64,000 nt of DNA from Bradyrhizobium sp. Ghvi (GTDB lineage Bacteria; Pseudomonadota; Alphaproteobacteria; Rhizobiales; Xanthobacteraceae). Location: assembly GCF_900115265.1 (NCBI RefSeq), contig NZ_FOVU01000002.1, positions 744,001 to 808,000 on the forward strand. The letters are read 5' to 3'. Below, piece after piece: positions 43,942-52,520 of this stretch (position 1 is the first letter of the stretch; every line of letters starts with the position of its first letter). The notes under the pieces were generated by a model. The model saw only the letters and a program-made list of their open reading frames with translations. It made no database searches and was not told the DNA's origin. A program made the translations under genes and the position numbers.

Positions 43942-44424
43942 ATGACGCAAGCACCGATCCGCCTCACCGTGAACGGCAGGATCCACGACGTCACGGCAGA
44001 GCGCCAGACGCCACTGCTCTACGTGTTGCGCAATGATCTCGGCCTCAACGGCCCGAAGTATGGTTGCGGCTTGGGTGAATGCGGCACCTGCACTGTCCTG
44101 ATCGATGGCGTCGCCGCACGCTCCTGTGTGATTCCGGTGAGTGGATGCGTTGGGCGCGACATCGTGACGCTCGAGGGGCTCGGCACGCGCGACAAACCCG
44201 ATGTGGTGCAGCAGGCCTTCATCGACGAGCAGGCCGCGCAGTGCGGCTATTGCCTCAACGGCATGATCATGACCACCAAGGCGCTGCTGGCGATCAACCC
44301 GCAGCCATCCGAGCAGGAGGCGCTGGCCGCGCTGCGCTACAATCTCTGCCGCTGCGGCACGCACGTCGAAATCCTGCGCGCGGTGATGCGTGCGTCGGGC
44401 CAGCTCGTCGAGGCGGCTGACTGA
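43942..44424 (+). CDS. nicA: nicotinate dehydrogenase, [2Fe-2S] subunit
   Basis: A 160-residue iron-sulfur subunit of the xanthine-oxidase family. The plant-ferredoxin-type cluster motif YGCGLGECGTCTVLIDG is near residue 42. The C-terminal four-helix cluster motif is QCGYCLNGMIMT with NLCRCGTH, so both 2Fe-2S sites are complete. It passes electrons from the molybdenum centre of NicB, which hydroxylates nicotinate at C6. The ATG at 43942 opens the conserved IRLTVNGRIHDV strand. The stop overlaps the nicB start by one base (TGATG). It lies divergent to hnr, with two operator-like palindromes in the 244-base gap. Confidence 0.92.
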   Translation: MTQAPIRLTVNGRIHDVTAERQTPLLYVLRNDLGLNGPKYGCGLGECGTCTVLIDGVAARSCVIPVSGCVGRDIVTLEGLGTRDKPDVVQQAFIDEQAAQCGYCLNGMIMTTKALLAINPQPSEQEALAALRYNLCRCGTHVEILRAVMRASGQLVEAAD

Positions 44425-47400
44425 TGTCCTCACCTCTTTCGAACGTAGCGGAGCGGGGCTCGCTCGTCGTCGTCCGCACGGTGGACGAGGTCACCTCCGA
44501 GACCTTCGTGCGGATCACCGCCGACGGTTCGGTGACGGCCTATAACGGCCATGTCGATCTCGGCACCGGCATCCGCACCGCCCTCGGCCAGATCGTCGCC
44601 GAAGAGCTGGACGTGTCTTTTGCGCGGGTCGTGGTCGTACTCGGCGACACAACCGTGGCGCCGAACCAGGGCGCGACGATTGCGAGCGAAACCATCCAGA
44701 TCACGGCCGTGCCGCTGCGCAAGGCCGCAGCCCAGGCGCGACACTTCCTGATCGCGCGCGCGGCCGAGCGGCTGGAGCTGCCGGCCGAAGACCTTAAGAT
44801 CGAGGACGGTCTCGTCCGAGGCCATAATCGCAGCATCAGCTATGGCGAGTTGATCGGCGGCGAGATCATCCGCCTCGAGCTGGCCGATGACGTCGCCGTC
44901 AAGGCCGTCAGCGACTACGCCATCGTCGGCCAATCGATGCCGCGGGTCGATCTTCCTGCCAAGGCCACGGGCGAGCTGACCTTCGTGCATGACGTTCGCC
45001 TCCCCGGCATGCTGCACGGCCGCGTGGTCCGCCCGCCCTATGCCGGCGTTGATGCCGGCCCGTTCGTCGGCACCAGCCTCATCGCGGTCGACGAATCTTC
45101 CGTGCGCGACATCCCGGGTCTCGTCGCCGTCGTTCGCATCGGCGATTTCGTCGGCGTCGTCGCCGAGCGCGAGGAGAACGCGATCCGCGCGGCCGATCAG
45201 CTCAAGGTGAGCTGGAATCCCACTCCGGCGCTGACCGATCTCGCCGATGTCGAGAGGGCGCTACGCGCCAATCCGTCCACGCCCCGCACACTGATCGACA
45301 AGGGCGACGTCGACGCCGCGATATCAGTCGCGGCCAAGCCGATGCAGCGCACTTACATCTGGCCGTATCAGATGCACGCCTCGATCGGCCCGTCCTGCGC
45401 CGTCGCCGATTTCCAGGATGGCAATGTCCGCGTCTGGTCCGGCACGCAGAACCCGCACGTGCTGCGCAGTGATCTCGCCCTGCTGATCGAGCGCCCCGAG
45501 AGCGAGGTCGAGATCATCCGTCTCGAAGCCGCCGGCTGCTACGGCCGCAATTGCGCCGATGACGTCAGCGCGGATGCGCTTCTGCTGTCACGAGCGGTCG
45601 GCCGGCCAGTGCGGGTCCAGCTGACGCGCGAGCAGGAGCACGCCTGGGAACCCAAAGGCACCGCGCAGCTCATTGACGTCAACGGCGGCCTGAATGCCGA
45701 CGGCGGCATCGCCGGTTACGATCTCGCCACGCGCTATCCTTCGAACGCAGCACCAACGCTGGCGCTGCTCCTCACGGGGCGCATCTCGCCCGAACCCGTG
45801 GTACTCCAAATGGGCGACCGCACCGCGATCCCACCCTACGATTACGACCACATGCGCGTGGTCGCACACGACATGCCACCGATCGTGCGCGCATCCTGGT
45901 TTCGCGGCGTCTCGGCGCTGCCGAACACCTTTGCGCACGAATCCTATATCGACGAGGCGGCAACCGAGGCCGGCGTCGATCCCATCGAATATCGCCTGCG
46001 CTATCTGAAGGACCAGCGCGCCGTCGATCTCGTCAATGCGGTGGCCGAGCGCGCGGGCTGGACACCGCGGCCGGTTCGTGAAGAAAAGGACGGCGACATC
46101 GTGCACGGCCGCGGCTTTGCCTATGCGCTCTATGTCCACAGCAAGTTTCCGGGCTATGGCGCGGCGTGGTCGGCCTGGGTCGCCGACGTCTCCGTCAACA
46201 AGACCACCGGCGATGTCAGCGTTACGCGGGTGGTCGCCGGGCAAGACTCCGGCCTGATGATCAATCCCGACGGCGTGCGCCACCAGATCCAGGGCAACGT
46301 CATCCAGTCCACCAGCCGGGCGCTGATGGAGGAAGTCTCGTTCGAGCGCGGCGCGGTGGCAGCGCGCGAATGGGGCGCCTATCCGATCATCCCCTTCCCC
46401 GAGGTGCCCAAGATCGACGTCTTGATGCTGCCGCGCCAGGACCAGCCGCCGCTCGGCGTCGGCGAGTCTGCCTCCGTCCCGAGCGCGGCAGCGATTGCGA
46501 ATGCAATCTTCGACGCCACCGGCGTGCGCTTCCGCGAGCCGCCGTTCACGCCGGAGCGCATTCTCAGGGGATTGCACGGAGAAACATCGCCCGTGCCACA
46601 AGTCCTGCCCGCGCCCGCTGCGCGGCCGTCCCGCATCTGGGAAAATCCATTCGCCAAGGGCGCCGGCATTTTCGCTGCGATCGCGGCCGTCTGCACTGCA
46701 GCGATCGGCATCGGCGCTACGCTTCTGCCGGGCCGAGCGATTGCGCCGATCGCCCGGCCCGACGCGTCGGTCTATTCGGCCGCGACCATCGCGCGCGGCC
46801 AGCAGCTCGCAGCGCTCGGCAATTGCGCGGAGTGCCACACCACGATCAACGGCGTGCTCAACGCCGGCGGCCGTGCGCTGGAAACGCCGTTCGGCACGAT
46901 CTATTCAACCAACATCACACCTGATGTCGAAACCGGGATTGGCGCCTGGTCGTATCTCGCCTTCGAGCGCGCGATGCGCGACGGCCTGCATCGCGACGGG
47001 CGGCAGCTCTATCCCGCCTTTCCCTACCCGCATTTTGCCAAGACCAACGATGCCGACATGCAGGCGCTCTATGCCTACCTGATGGCGCAGCCCGCGGTGC
47101 GCGCGACGGCGCAAGCGAACAAGCTCATCTTCCCCTTCAATCTCCGCCCGCTCCTTGCCGGGTGGAACGCGCTCTTCCACCGGACCAACGAATTCAAGCC
47201 CGATCCTGCCAAATCCGAGCAATGGAATCGCGGCGCGTATCTCGTCGAAGGTCTCGGCCATTGCAGCGGCTGCCACTCGCCGCGCAACGCGCTCGGCGCC
47301 GAGCAGCGCCAGGCCTATCTCGCCGGCGGATTCGCCGAGGGCTGGGAAGCGCCACCGCTGACGTCACTCTCGCACGCGCCGATCCCCTGGAGCGAGGACG

Positions 47401-47933
47401 AGCTGTTCGCCTATTTGCGCACCGGCCATTCGCGCTATCACGGCGTCGCGGCCGGCCCGATGGCGCCTGTTGTCCGGGACCTCAAGGCCCTCCCCGATCA
47501 GGACATCCGCGCGATGGCGGTCTATCTCGGCTCGTTCAATGACGGTGTAGCAAACGCGCCCGCTTTGGCCGCGAAACTCGAGAGCGCAACGCAAGTCACC
47601 GTCGCCTCCTCCACCGGTGCGCGACTTTACCAGGGCGCCTGCGCCGTCTGTCATGAGGTCGGCGGCCTGCCGCTGTTCGGCAGCCGGCCCTCGCTGGCGC
47701 TCAACAGCAATTTGCACAGCGCGACCGCGGACAATCTCGTGCAGGTGATCCTTCACGGCATCACCGAGCCCGCATCGAGCGACCTGGGCTACATGCCCGC
47801 GTTTGGGAATAGCATAAGCGACGCGCAGGTCGAAGAGCTCGTCACCTTCCTGCGTAAGCAGTTCGCGCCCGAGAAGCCCGCATGGTCAGGTGTTCGCGAG
47901 ACGATCGCGCGCGTGCGGACGTCCACTCACTAG
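44424..47933 (+). CDS. nicB: nicotinate dehydrogenase, molybdopterin and cytochrome c subunit
   Basis: A 1169-residue fusion like NicB of Pseudomonas putida. Residues 1-735 are the molybdenum cofactor part of the isoquinoline 1-oxidoreductase type: NGHVDLGTGIRTALGQIVAEEL, QMHASIGPSCAVADF, and the catalytic glutamate region PLGVGESASVPSAAAIANA. A single membrane helix (about 745-770) joins it to three c-type haem sites: CAECH near 801, CSGCH near 947 and CAVCH near 1072. Electrons taken from nicotinate hydroxylation can thus pass to the respiratory chain without NAD. Water supplies the oxygen atom. Domain order and length are normal and no residue loss is seen. Confidence 0.93.
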   Translation: MSSPLSNVAERGSLVVVRTVDEVTSETFVRITADGSVTAYNGHVDLGTGIRTALGQIVAEELDVSFARVVVVLGDTTVAPNQGATIASETIQITAVPLRKAAAQARHFLIARAAERLELPAEDLKIEDGLVRGHNRSISYGELIGGEIIRLELADDVAVKAVSDYAIVGQSMPRVDLPAKATGELTFVHDVRLPGMLHGRVVRPPYAGVDAGPFVGTSLIAVDESSVRDIPGLVAVVRIGDFVGVVAEREENAIRAADQLKVSWNPTPALTDLADVERALRANPSTPRTLIDKGDVDAAISVAAKPMQRTYIWPYQMHASIGPSCAVADFQDGNVRVWSGTQNPHVLRSDLALLIERPESEVEIIRLEAAGCYGRNCADDVSADALLLSRAVGRPVRVQLTREQEHAWEPKGTAQLIDVNGGLNADGGIAGYDLATRYPSNAAPTLALLLTGRISPEPVVLQMGDRTAIPPYDYDHMRVVAHDMPPIVRASWFRGVSALPNTFAHESYIDEAATEAGVDPIEYRLRYLKDQRAVDLVNAVAERAGWTPRPVREEKDGDIVHGRGFAYALYVHSKFPGYGAAWSAWVADVSVNKTTGDVSVTRVVAGQDSGLMINPDGVRHQIQGNVIQSTSRALMEEVSFERGAVAAREWGAYPIIPFPEVPKIDVLMLPRQDQPPLGVGESASVPSAAAIANAIFDATGVRFREPPFTPERILRGLHGETSPVPQVLPAPAARPSRIWENPFAKGAGIFAAIAAVCTAAIGIGATLLPGRAIAPIARPDASVYSAATIARGQQLAALGNCAECHTTINGVLNAGGRALETPFGTIYSTNITPDVETGIGAWSYLAFERAMRDGLHRDGRQLYPAFPYPHFAKTNDADMQALYAYLMAQPAVRATAQANKLIFPFNLRPLLAGWNALFHRTNEFKPDPAKSEQWNRGAYLVEGLGHCSGCHSPRNALGAEQRQAYLAGGFAEGWEAPPLTSLSHAPIPWSEDELFAYLRTGHSRYHGVAAGPMAPVVRDLKALPDQDIRAMAVYLGSFNDGVANAPALAAKLESATQVTVASSTGARLYQGACAVCHEVGGLPLFGSRPSLALNSNLHSATADNLVQVILHGITEPASSDLGYMPAFGNSISDAQVEELVTFLRKQFAPEKPAWSGVRETIARVRTSTH

Positions 47934-48216
47934 GTCGCCGATCGCGTCGTTGCCACGATCGGCAAGCAGCATTGACCCAGATCTTGGATGCGGCTGCTTT
48001 AGTCTGGAAGACGCGGAATCGGTTCATCAGGCTGGGCAAATTATCCGAGTTGCCGGGCGCATTGGGAAGGATCAGAATTGACGCTTTCCGAACGCGCGAA
48101 GAGGCTTGACGAGCAACACGACCGATCCCCGTCACCGGGGGGCCCGGCTCTGCAAAACGCTCAGCGACTCAACCAGCCTGCCTGTTTCAAGCGCGCTCAC
48201 GACAGGAGACGCTGCC

Positions 48217-49194
48217 ATGACGATCAGAGGGCTTATTGCAGCAGTTCTCACAGGTGCAATTGCGCTGGCGACGACCTACACCAGTGCGAAAGCTGCCGGA
48301 GATCAGATTACCATCCTTTACGACGCCTTCGGTACAGACGCCACGATGACAAAGGACTGGGGCTTCTCGGCCTTTGTTGAAGTCGCCGGAAAGCGAATCC
48401 TGTTCGATACCGGGGATAACGCCGATATTTTCGCCGCCAACGTAAAAGCGAAGGGCATTGATCTGACCAAGCTCGACTTTGTTGTGCTTTCGCACCGGCA
48501 TTCGGATCACATGGCTGGATTGAGCTACGTCTTGAGCATCAATCCGACAGTAAAAATCTACGCGCCAAAGGAAGGCTTTGGCATCTACGGCTCGTCCCTT
48601 CCGTCCAGCTTCTATCGCAAGGATGACTCGCTCCCGCCTGAAATGCGATACTTTGGCGGCAAGCCACCTGAGGTGATGAAGTTCGGAGCGGCATGGGCCA
48701 ATGCGCACTTCGAATTGATCGATCAGACAACCGAAATTGCTCCCGGGATCACGCTGATCTCGTTGATCTCGGATGCGCCCGGGACAAAAGAACTCAAAGA
48801 GCTGTCGCTCGCAATCAACACCGCAAACGGAACGGTTCTTGTGGTTGGCTGTTCACATCCTGGGATCGAGAGGATCGTTGAGGCGGCAACTGCGATCAAT
48901 CCCAAGATCCATCTGATTGCCGGCGGCTTTCACCTCGTCGCGGCGCCCGACGACGTGATCACCAAGGCTGTGGCCGCGCTGAAGGACCGCTTCAAGGTCG
49001 AAAACATTGCGCCGGGACACTGCACGGGTGAGCCGACTTTCGCAGCTCTGAAGAAAGCCTTTGGCGATAGATATATATACGCCGGACTCGGCACATCTAT
49101 TTCAATTGGACCCGGTTCGGATGTGAGACGTGGAGACATGCCTGCTCCCGAGGAGCTCATCATCTATCGAAGATTGGCCGCAAGCGAGGACTGA
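48217..49194 (+). CDS. exported metallo-beta-lactamase-fold hydrolase
   Basis: A 325-residue protein with a signal peptide (MTIRGLIAAVLTGAIALATT, cut near AKAAG) and an MBL domain. The metal motif is SHRHSDHMAG, a variant of HxHxDH with Arg/Ser in the variable places. Further landmarks are GKRILFDTGDNADIF, LVVGCSHPGIERIV and APGHCTGEP. This pattern matches MBL proteins often labelled 7,8-dihydropterin synthase-like, whose true substrates are unknown. An AGGAG site lies 8 bases before the ATG. The DNA is visibly more AT-rich than its neighbours (for example GATAGATATATATAC near 49066), so acquisition by transfer is possible. The 283 bases between nicB and this gene hold no convincing gene. Confidence 0.85.
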   Translation: MTIRGLIAAVLTGAIALATTYTSAKAAGDQITILYDAFGTDATMTKDWGFSAFVEVAGKRILFDTGDNADIFAANVKAKGIDLTKLDFVVLSHRHSDHMAGLSYVLSINPTVKIYAPKEGFGIYGSSLPSSFYRKDDSLPPEMRYFGGKPPEVMKFGAAWANAHFELIDQTTEIAPGITLISLISDAPGTKELKELSLAINTANGTVLVVGCSHPGIERIVEAATAINPKIHLIAGGFHLVAAPDDVITKAVAALKDRFKVENIAPGHCTGEPTFAALKKAFGDRYIYAGLGTSISIGPGSDVRRGDMPAPEELIIYRRLAASED

Positions 49195-49231
49195 TTTCTC
49201 ACGGGAGCTTGCGTCCCCGCAGAGGGCTGCC

Positions 49232-49268
49232 GGTCAGGGGAGCTTAGGAATCAAGTCACCCCCTGACC
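49232..49268. terminator. shared hairpin between convergent genes
   Basis: Arms GGTCAGGGG (49232-49240) and CCCCTGACC (49260-49268) form a perfect 9-base-pair stem with a 19-base loop. It lies between the stop codons of the MBL gene (49194) and the dioxygenase gene (49287). Without a T-run it is a weak intrinsic terminator, but it would serve both directions. Confidence 0.45.
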
Positions 49269-49286
49269 AATGAGTCCAGTTCTGGA

Positions 49287-50255
49287 TCAACCGTGCTTCT
49301 TCATCTCCACCGGCGGGGTGCCGTGGGTGTGGAAGGACTCGATCGTCTTCAAGCCCCAGGCCTGACCCTTCTTGCGCTCCTCTTCCGTCCAAACGATCGG
49401 CTTCCAGTCCGGCGCGAGGATGAGACGCGCGCCGGCATTGGCGACTTCGACGCGGTTGCCGCCGGGCTCATAGACATAAAGAAAGAACGTCTGCTGGATC
49501 GCGTGCTTGTGCGGTCCGGTCTCGATGTGCACCCCGTTCTCCAGGAAGATATCGGCGGCGCGCAAAATCTCCTCGCGGCTGTCGAGCGCGTAGGTAACGT
49601 GGTGGAAGCGGCCCGCCACGCCGGAATGATCGAGCGAATAGGCGAAGTCGTAGCTCTTGTTCGACATGGTCAGCCACATCGCCGCTTCCCGGCCGTCGTT
49701 GAGCACGATCTGCTCGGTGAGGCGGCAGCCGAGGTAATTCTCGAAGAACTCACGGTTGGCCTTGATGTCGACCGCGAGGCAGTTGAGGTGGTCGAGCCGG
49801 CGCACGTTGACGCCGCGCGCGGGAAAGCGCTGCGCCTGGTTCTTCAGCGCCGGCTTCAGCTCCGGCGGCGCCTGATACCATTCGGTCTCGTAATAGAGCT
49901 CGACGATGTGTCCGTCGGGATCGCGGCAGCGGAATGTCGGTCCCTGCCCCATGTCGCCGTCGATCCAGCCGATGTCGAAGCCCGAGCCCTTCAGCGCGGC
50001 AACGCGGCGCTCCAGCGCCTGCTGGCTGCGCGCGCGCAGCGCCATATGCTCCATGCCTGAGGTCTTCGAGGCCGTCAGCTTGAGCGAATAGCGCTCGTAA
50101 TCGTCCCAGCCGCGCAAATAGACCGACTCGCCCTTCTGCCCGCTCACCGTCATGCCCATGACGTCGACGAAGAACTTCAGGCTCTCGTCTGGCTTCGGCG
50201 TCAGCAGTTCCATGTGGCCGAGATGGGCAAGATCGAAAATCGGTTCGGGCTGCAT
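49287..50255 (-). CDS. extradiol ring-cleavage dioxygenase (VOC family, catechol 2,3-dioxygenase type)
   Basis: A 322-residue two-domain vicinal-oxygen-chelate protein. The iron-ligand pattern of type I extradiol dioxygenases is visible in the second domain: histidine in RRLDHLNCLAVD, histidine in GRFHHVTYALD, and glutamate in PGGNRVEVANAG. The first domain (HLGHMELLTPKPDESLKFF) is the non-catalytic repeat. It should open a catecholic ring next to the hydroxyl pair, using Fe(II) and oxygen. The ATG at 50255 has a CAGGAG site 6 bases upstream. Its promoter-operator at 50339-50373 nearly duplicates that of the TetR-ligI operon, so it may belong to the same pathway. The substrate is unknown. Confidence 0.88.
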   Translation of the reverse strand: MQPEPIFDLAHLGHMELLTPKPDESLKFFVDVMGMTVSGQKGESVYLRGWDDYERYSLKLTASKTSGMEHMALRARSQQALERRVAALKGSGFDIGWIDGDMGQGPTFRCRDPDGHIVELYYETEWYQAPPELKPALKNQAQRFPARGVNVRRLDHLNCLAVDIKANREFFENYLGCRLTEQIVLNDGREAAMWLTMSNKSYDFAYSLDHSGVAGRFHHVTYALDSREEILRAADIFLENGVHIETGPHKHAIQQTFFLYVYEPGGNRVEVANAGARLILAPDWKPIVWTEEERKKGQAWGLKTIESFHTHGTPPVEMKKHG

Positions 50256-50338
50256 GGTCTTCTCCTGAGCGGCGATCGGGAACGCGCGATCGGGCGCGGA
50301 GCGTATGGTCCCGACCACGTCCGACGGCATTCGATCTA

Positions 50339-50373
50339 TTTGTACTAATGTACAAATGATTAGGTCCCGTCAA
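50339..50373 (-). promoter_or_regulatory. promoter-operator of the extradiol dioxygenase gene
   Basis: Operator TTTGTAC-TAAT-GTACAAA (50339-50356, perfect 7-base arms), then a stretch matching 18 of 21 bases of the one at 27681-27701, with the same TTGACG -35-like hexamer (50368-50373, minus strand). The rest of the gap up to 50667 holds no gene or other clear element. Confidence 0.65.
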
Positions 50374-50667
50374 CAAATCAACACGTGCCGGTCCACGAGG
50401 AAGGTCCGGGCCCGCGACACAAATCTTGCACCGAATGCAGCGTGGACTGCCCGGATGGTAAAATCTTCCTTAACCAGAACGAAGGCCCGAAGGCTGCGAA
50501 AATCGGCATTTTCGGGCTATTTCCGCGCACAAATATGCATTGGGAATAAAGCTCATGACCGAATTGTCGCGGATTTAACAAAGCGGCCGCCTCTGCGGTT
50601 TAACCGTTTGTCCAGCCACGGCTGCGCATAGTCGGAGAAACAGTCTGACTTTTCAGGTTCATCCATC

Positions 50668-52407
50668 GTGACATCCTTTGGACGCGTGATTTCGGTACGC
50701 GGATCGCTCGCGCGGGTCGGACTTCTGGCGGAAAGCCAGATGCCGATCTCGGAGGTACGGGCGACAGTCGGTCGCTTCGTCAGCATCCGCTGCGCCAGCT
50801 CGGTCATCGTCGCCATGATCACGGAGGTGTCCTGCGAGAATTTGTCGAGCAGCGACAATTACATCGCGATCGCCTCGGTTGACCTGCTCGGCGAGATCCT
50901 CAATGCGGCCGACAAGGCCAAATTCCAGCGCGGCGTAACCAATTATCCGACCATCGGCGACGCGGTGGATCTGATCACCAGCCAGGAGCTGCGCACCATC
51001 TACGCGCCGACCGGGTCGGATCAAATCAATGTCGGCTTCCTCCAGCAGGACCGCTCCGTCGTCGCCTATGTCGACGTCGAGGAGATGCTGTCGAAGCACT
51101 TTGCGGTGCTCGGATCGACCGGCGTCGGCAAATCCACCGGCGTGTCGCTGCTGCTCAACGAGATCCTCAAAGCACGCCCGAACCTGCGCATCTTCCTGCT
51201 CGACGTGCACAACGAATACGGCCGCTGCTTCGGCGACCGCGCGCTGGTGCTCAATCCGCGAAACCTGAAGCTGCCGTTCTGGCTGTTCAATTTCGAGGAA
51301 ATCGTCGATGTGCTGTTCGGCGGCCGCGCCGGCGTGCCCGAGGAGCTCGACATCCTCGCGGAAGTCATCCCGCTCGCCAAGGGCGTCTATACGCAGTACC
51401 AGAACGCCGACCGCATTGGTCTGAAGCGCATCGATCCCAAGCAGATCGGCTACACCGTCGACACGCCGGTGCCTTATCGCCTGGTCGATCTGATGTCGCT
51501 GATCGACGAGCGCATGGGGAAGCTGGAAAACCGCTCCTCGCGCATCATCTATCACAAGCTGATCTCGCGCATTGAAGCGGTGCGCAACGATCCGCGCTAC
51601 GCCTTCATGTTCGACAACGCCAATGTCGGCGGCGATACCATGGCCGAGGTGATCAGCCATCTGTTTCGCCTGCCTGCCAACGGCAAGCCGATGACGGTGA
51701 TGCAGCTCGCCGGCTTCCCGGCTGAGGTCATCGATTCCGTCGTCTCCGTCCTCTGCCGCATGGCCTTCGACTTCGGCTTGTGGAGCGACGGCGTCTCGCC
51801 GCTGCTGTTCGTCTGCGAAGAGGCGCACCGCTACGCGTCCGCCGACCGCAACATCGGCTTCGGCCCGACCCGCAAGGCGGTCTCGCGCATCGCCAAGGAA
51901 GGCCGCAAATACGGCGTCTATCTCGGCCTCATCACCCAGCGCCCGGCCGAGCTCGACGCCACCATCATCTCCCAGTGCAACACGCTGTTCACGATGCGTC
52001 TTGCCAACGACCGCGACCAGGCGTTGCTGCGCGCCGCGGTGTCGGATGCGGCCGCGAACCTGTTGTCCTTCGTGCCATCACTCGGCACCCGCGAAGTCTT
52101 GGCCTTCGGCGAAGGCGTCGCGCTGCCGACGCGACTGCGCTTCAAGGAAGTGCCGCCGCACCAACTGCCGCGCGGCGAAGCCACCATTTCGAGCGTGCCG
52201 TCGGTCACCGCCGGTCACGACATGCATTTCGTCAGCGCCGTACTCGAGCGCTGGCGCGGTGCCACCTCGCAACGGGACGTGCCGAACGACCCGGTGTTCT
52301 CCGCGCCGCCTACCAAGACGCTCGCGCCAGCCGAGACGCCGATGCTGCAGCCTTCGATGGGGCTCGATCCGGATCGCTTCTCCTTACTGAAGAAGCCGCT
52401 GCGGTAA
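50668..52407 (+). CDS. HerA-like ATP-binding protein (DUF87)
   Basis: A 579-residue ATPase of the HerA/FtsK superfamily. An N-terminal HAS-barrel (GRVISVRGSLARVGLL) is followed by Walker A LGSTGVGKSTGVSLLLN near residue 150 and Walker B LLFVCEEAHRYA near 375. The arginine-finger region KEGRKYGVYLGLITQRPAEL and the C-terminal domain come next. Archaeal and bacterial HerA proteins work with the nuclease NurA in DNA end processing, but no nurA-like gene is near. The start is a GTG at 50668, the only start codon between an upstream in-frame stop (50629) and the HAS-barrel. It begins 412 bases from the divergent dioxygenase start. Confidence 0.88.
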   Translation: MTSFGRVISVRGSLARVGLLAESQMPISEVRATVGRFVSIRCASSVIVAMITEVSCENLSSSDNYIAIASVDLLGEILNAADKAKFQRGVTNYPTIGDAVDLITSQELRTIYAPTGSDQINVGFLQQDRSVVAYVDVEEMLSKHFAVLGSTGVGKSTGVSLLLNEILKARPNLRIFLLDVHNEYGRCFGDRALVLNPRNLKLPFWLFNFEEIVDVLFGGRAGVPEELDILAEVIPLAKGVYTQYQNADRIGLKRIDPKQIGYTVDTPVPYRLVDLMSLIDERMGKLENRSSRIIYHKLISRIEAVRNDPRYAFMFDNANVGGDTMAEVISHLFRLPANGKPMTVMQLAGFPAEVIDSVVSVLCRMAFDFGLWSDGVSPLLFVCEEAHRYASADRNIGFGPTRKAVSRIAKEGRKYGVYLGLITQRPAELDATIISQCNTLFTMRLANDRDQALLRAAVSDAAANLLSFVPSLGTREVLAFGEGVALPTRLRFKEVPPHQLPRGEATISSVPSVTAGHDMHFVSAVLERWRGATSQRDVPNDPVFSAPPTKTLAPAETPMLQPSMGLDPDRFSLLKKPLR

Positions 52408-52520
52408 AGCGCTCCCGTGTCCCGGACGCGCTGCAGCGTGAAACGCTGCTGCGCAGAGCTTGCGACGCCTCTGGAGCCTATCGTCCGCATGGACTATGTT
52501 TCCCGCCCCAGCCGGAAACC

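Noticed and set aside
45588..46838. Minus-strand frame of 416 codons inside nicB
   Set aside because: It is antisense to the molybdopterin domain of NicB; no family features.
48127..48140. CCCCG-TCAC-CGGGG hairpin as a nicB terminator
   Set aside because: Stem of only five pairs and no T-run; too weak and nearly 200 bases after the stop.
47934..48216. Short plus-strand frames between nicB and the MBL gene
   Set aside because: No ribosome-binding site, no family resemblance, and competing overlapping frames; could be decayed sequence but cannot be supported.
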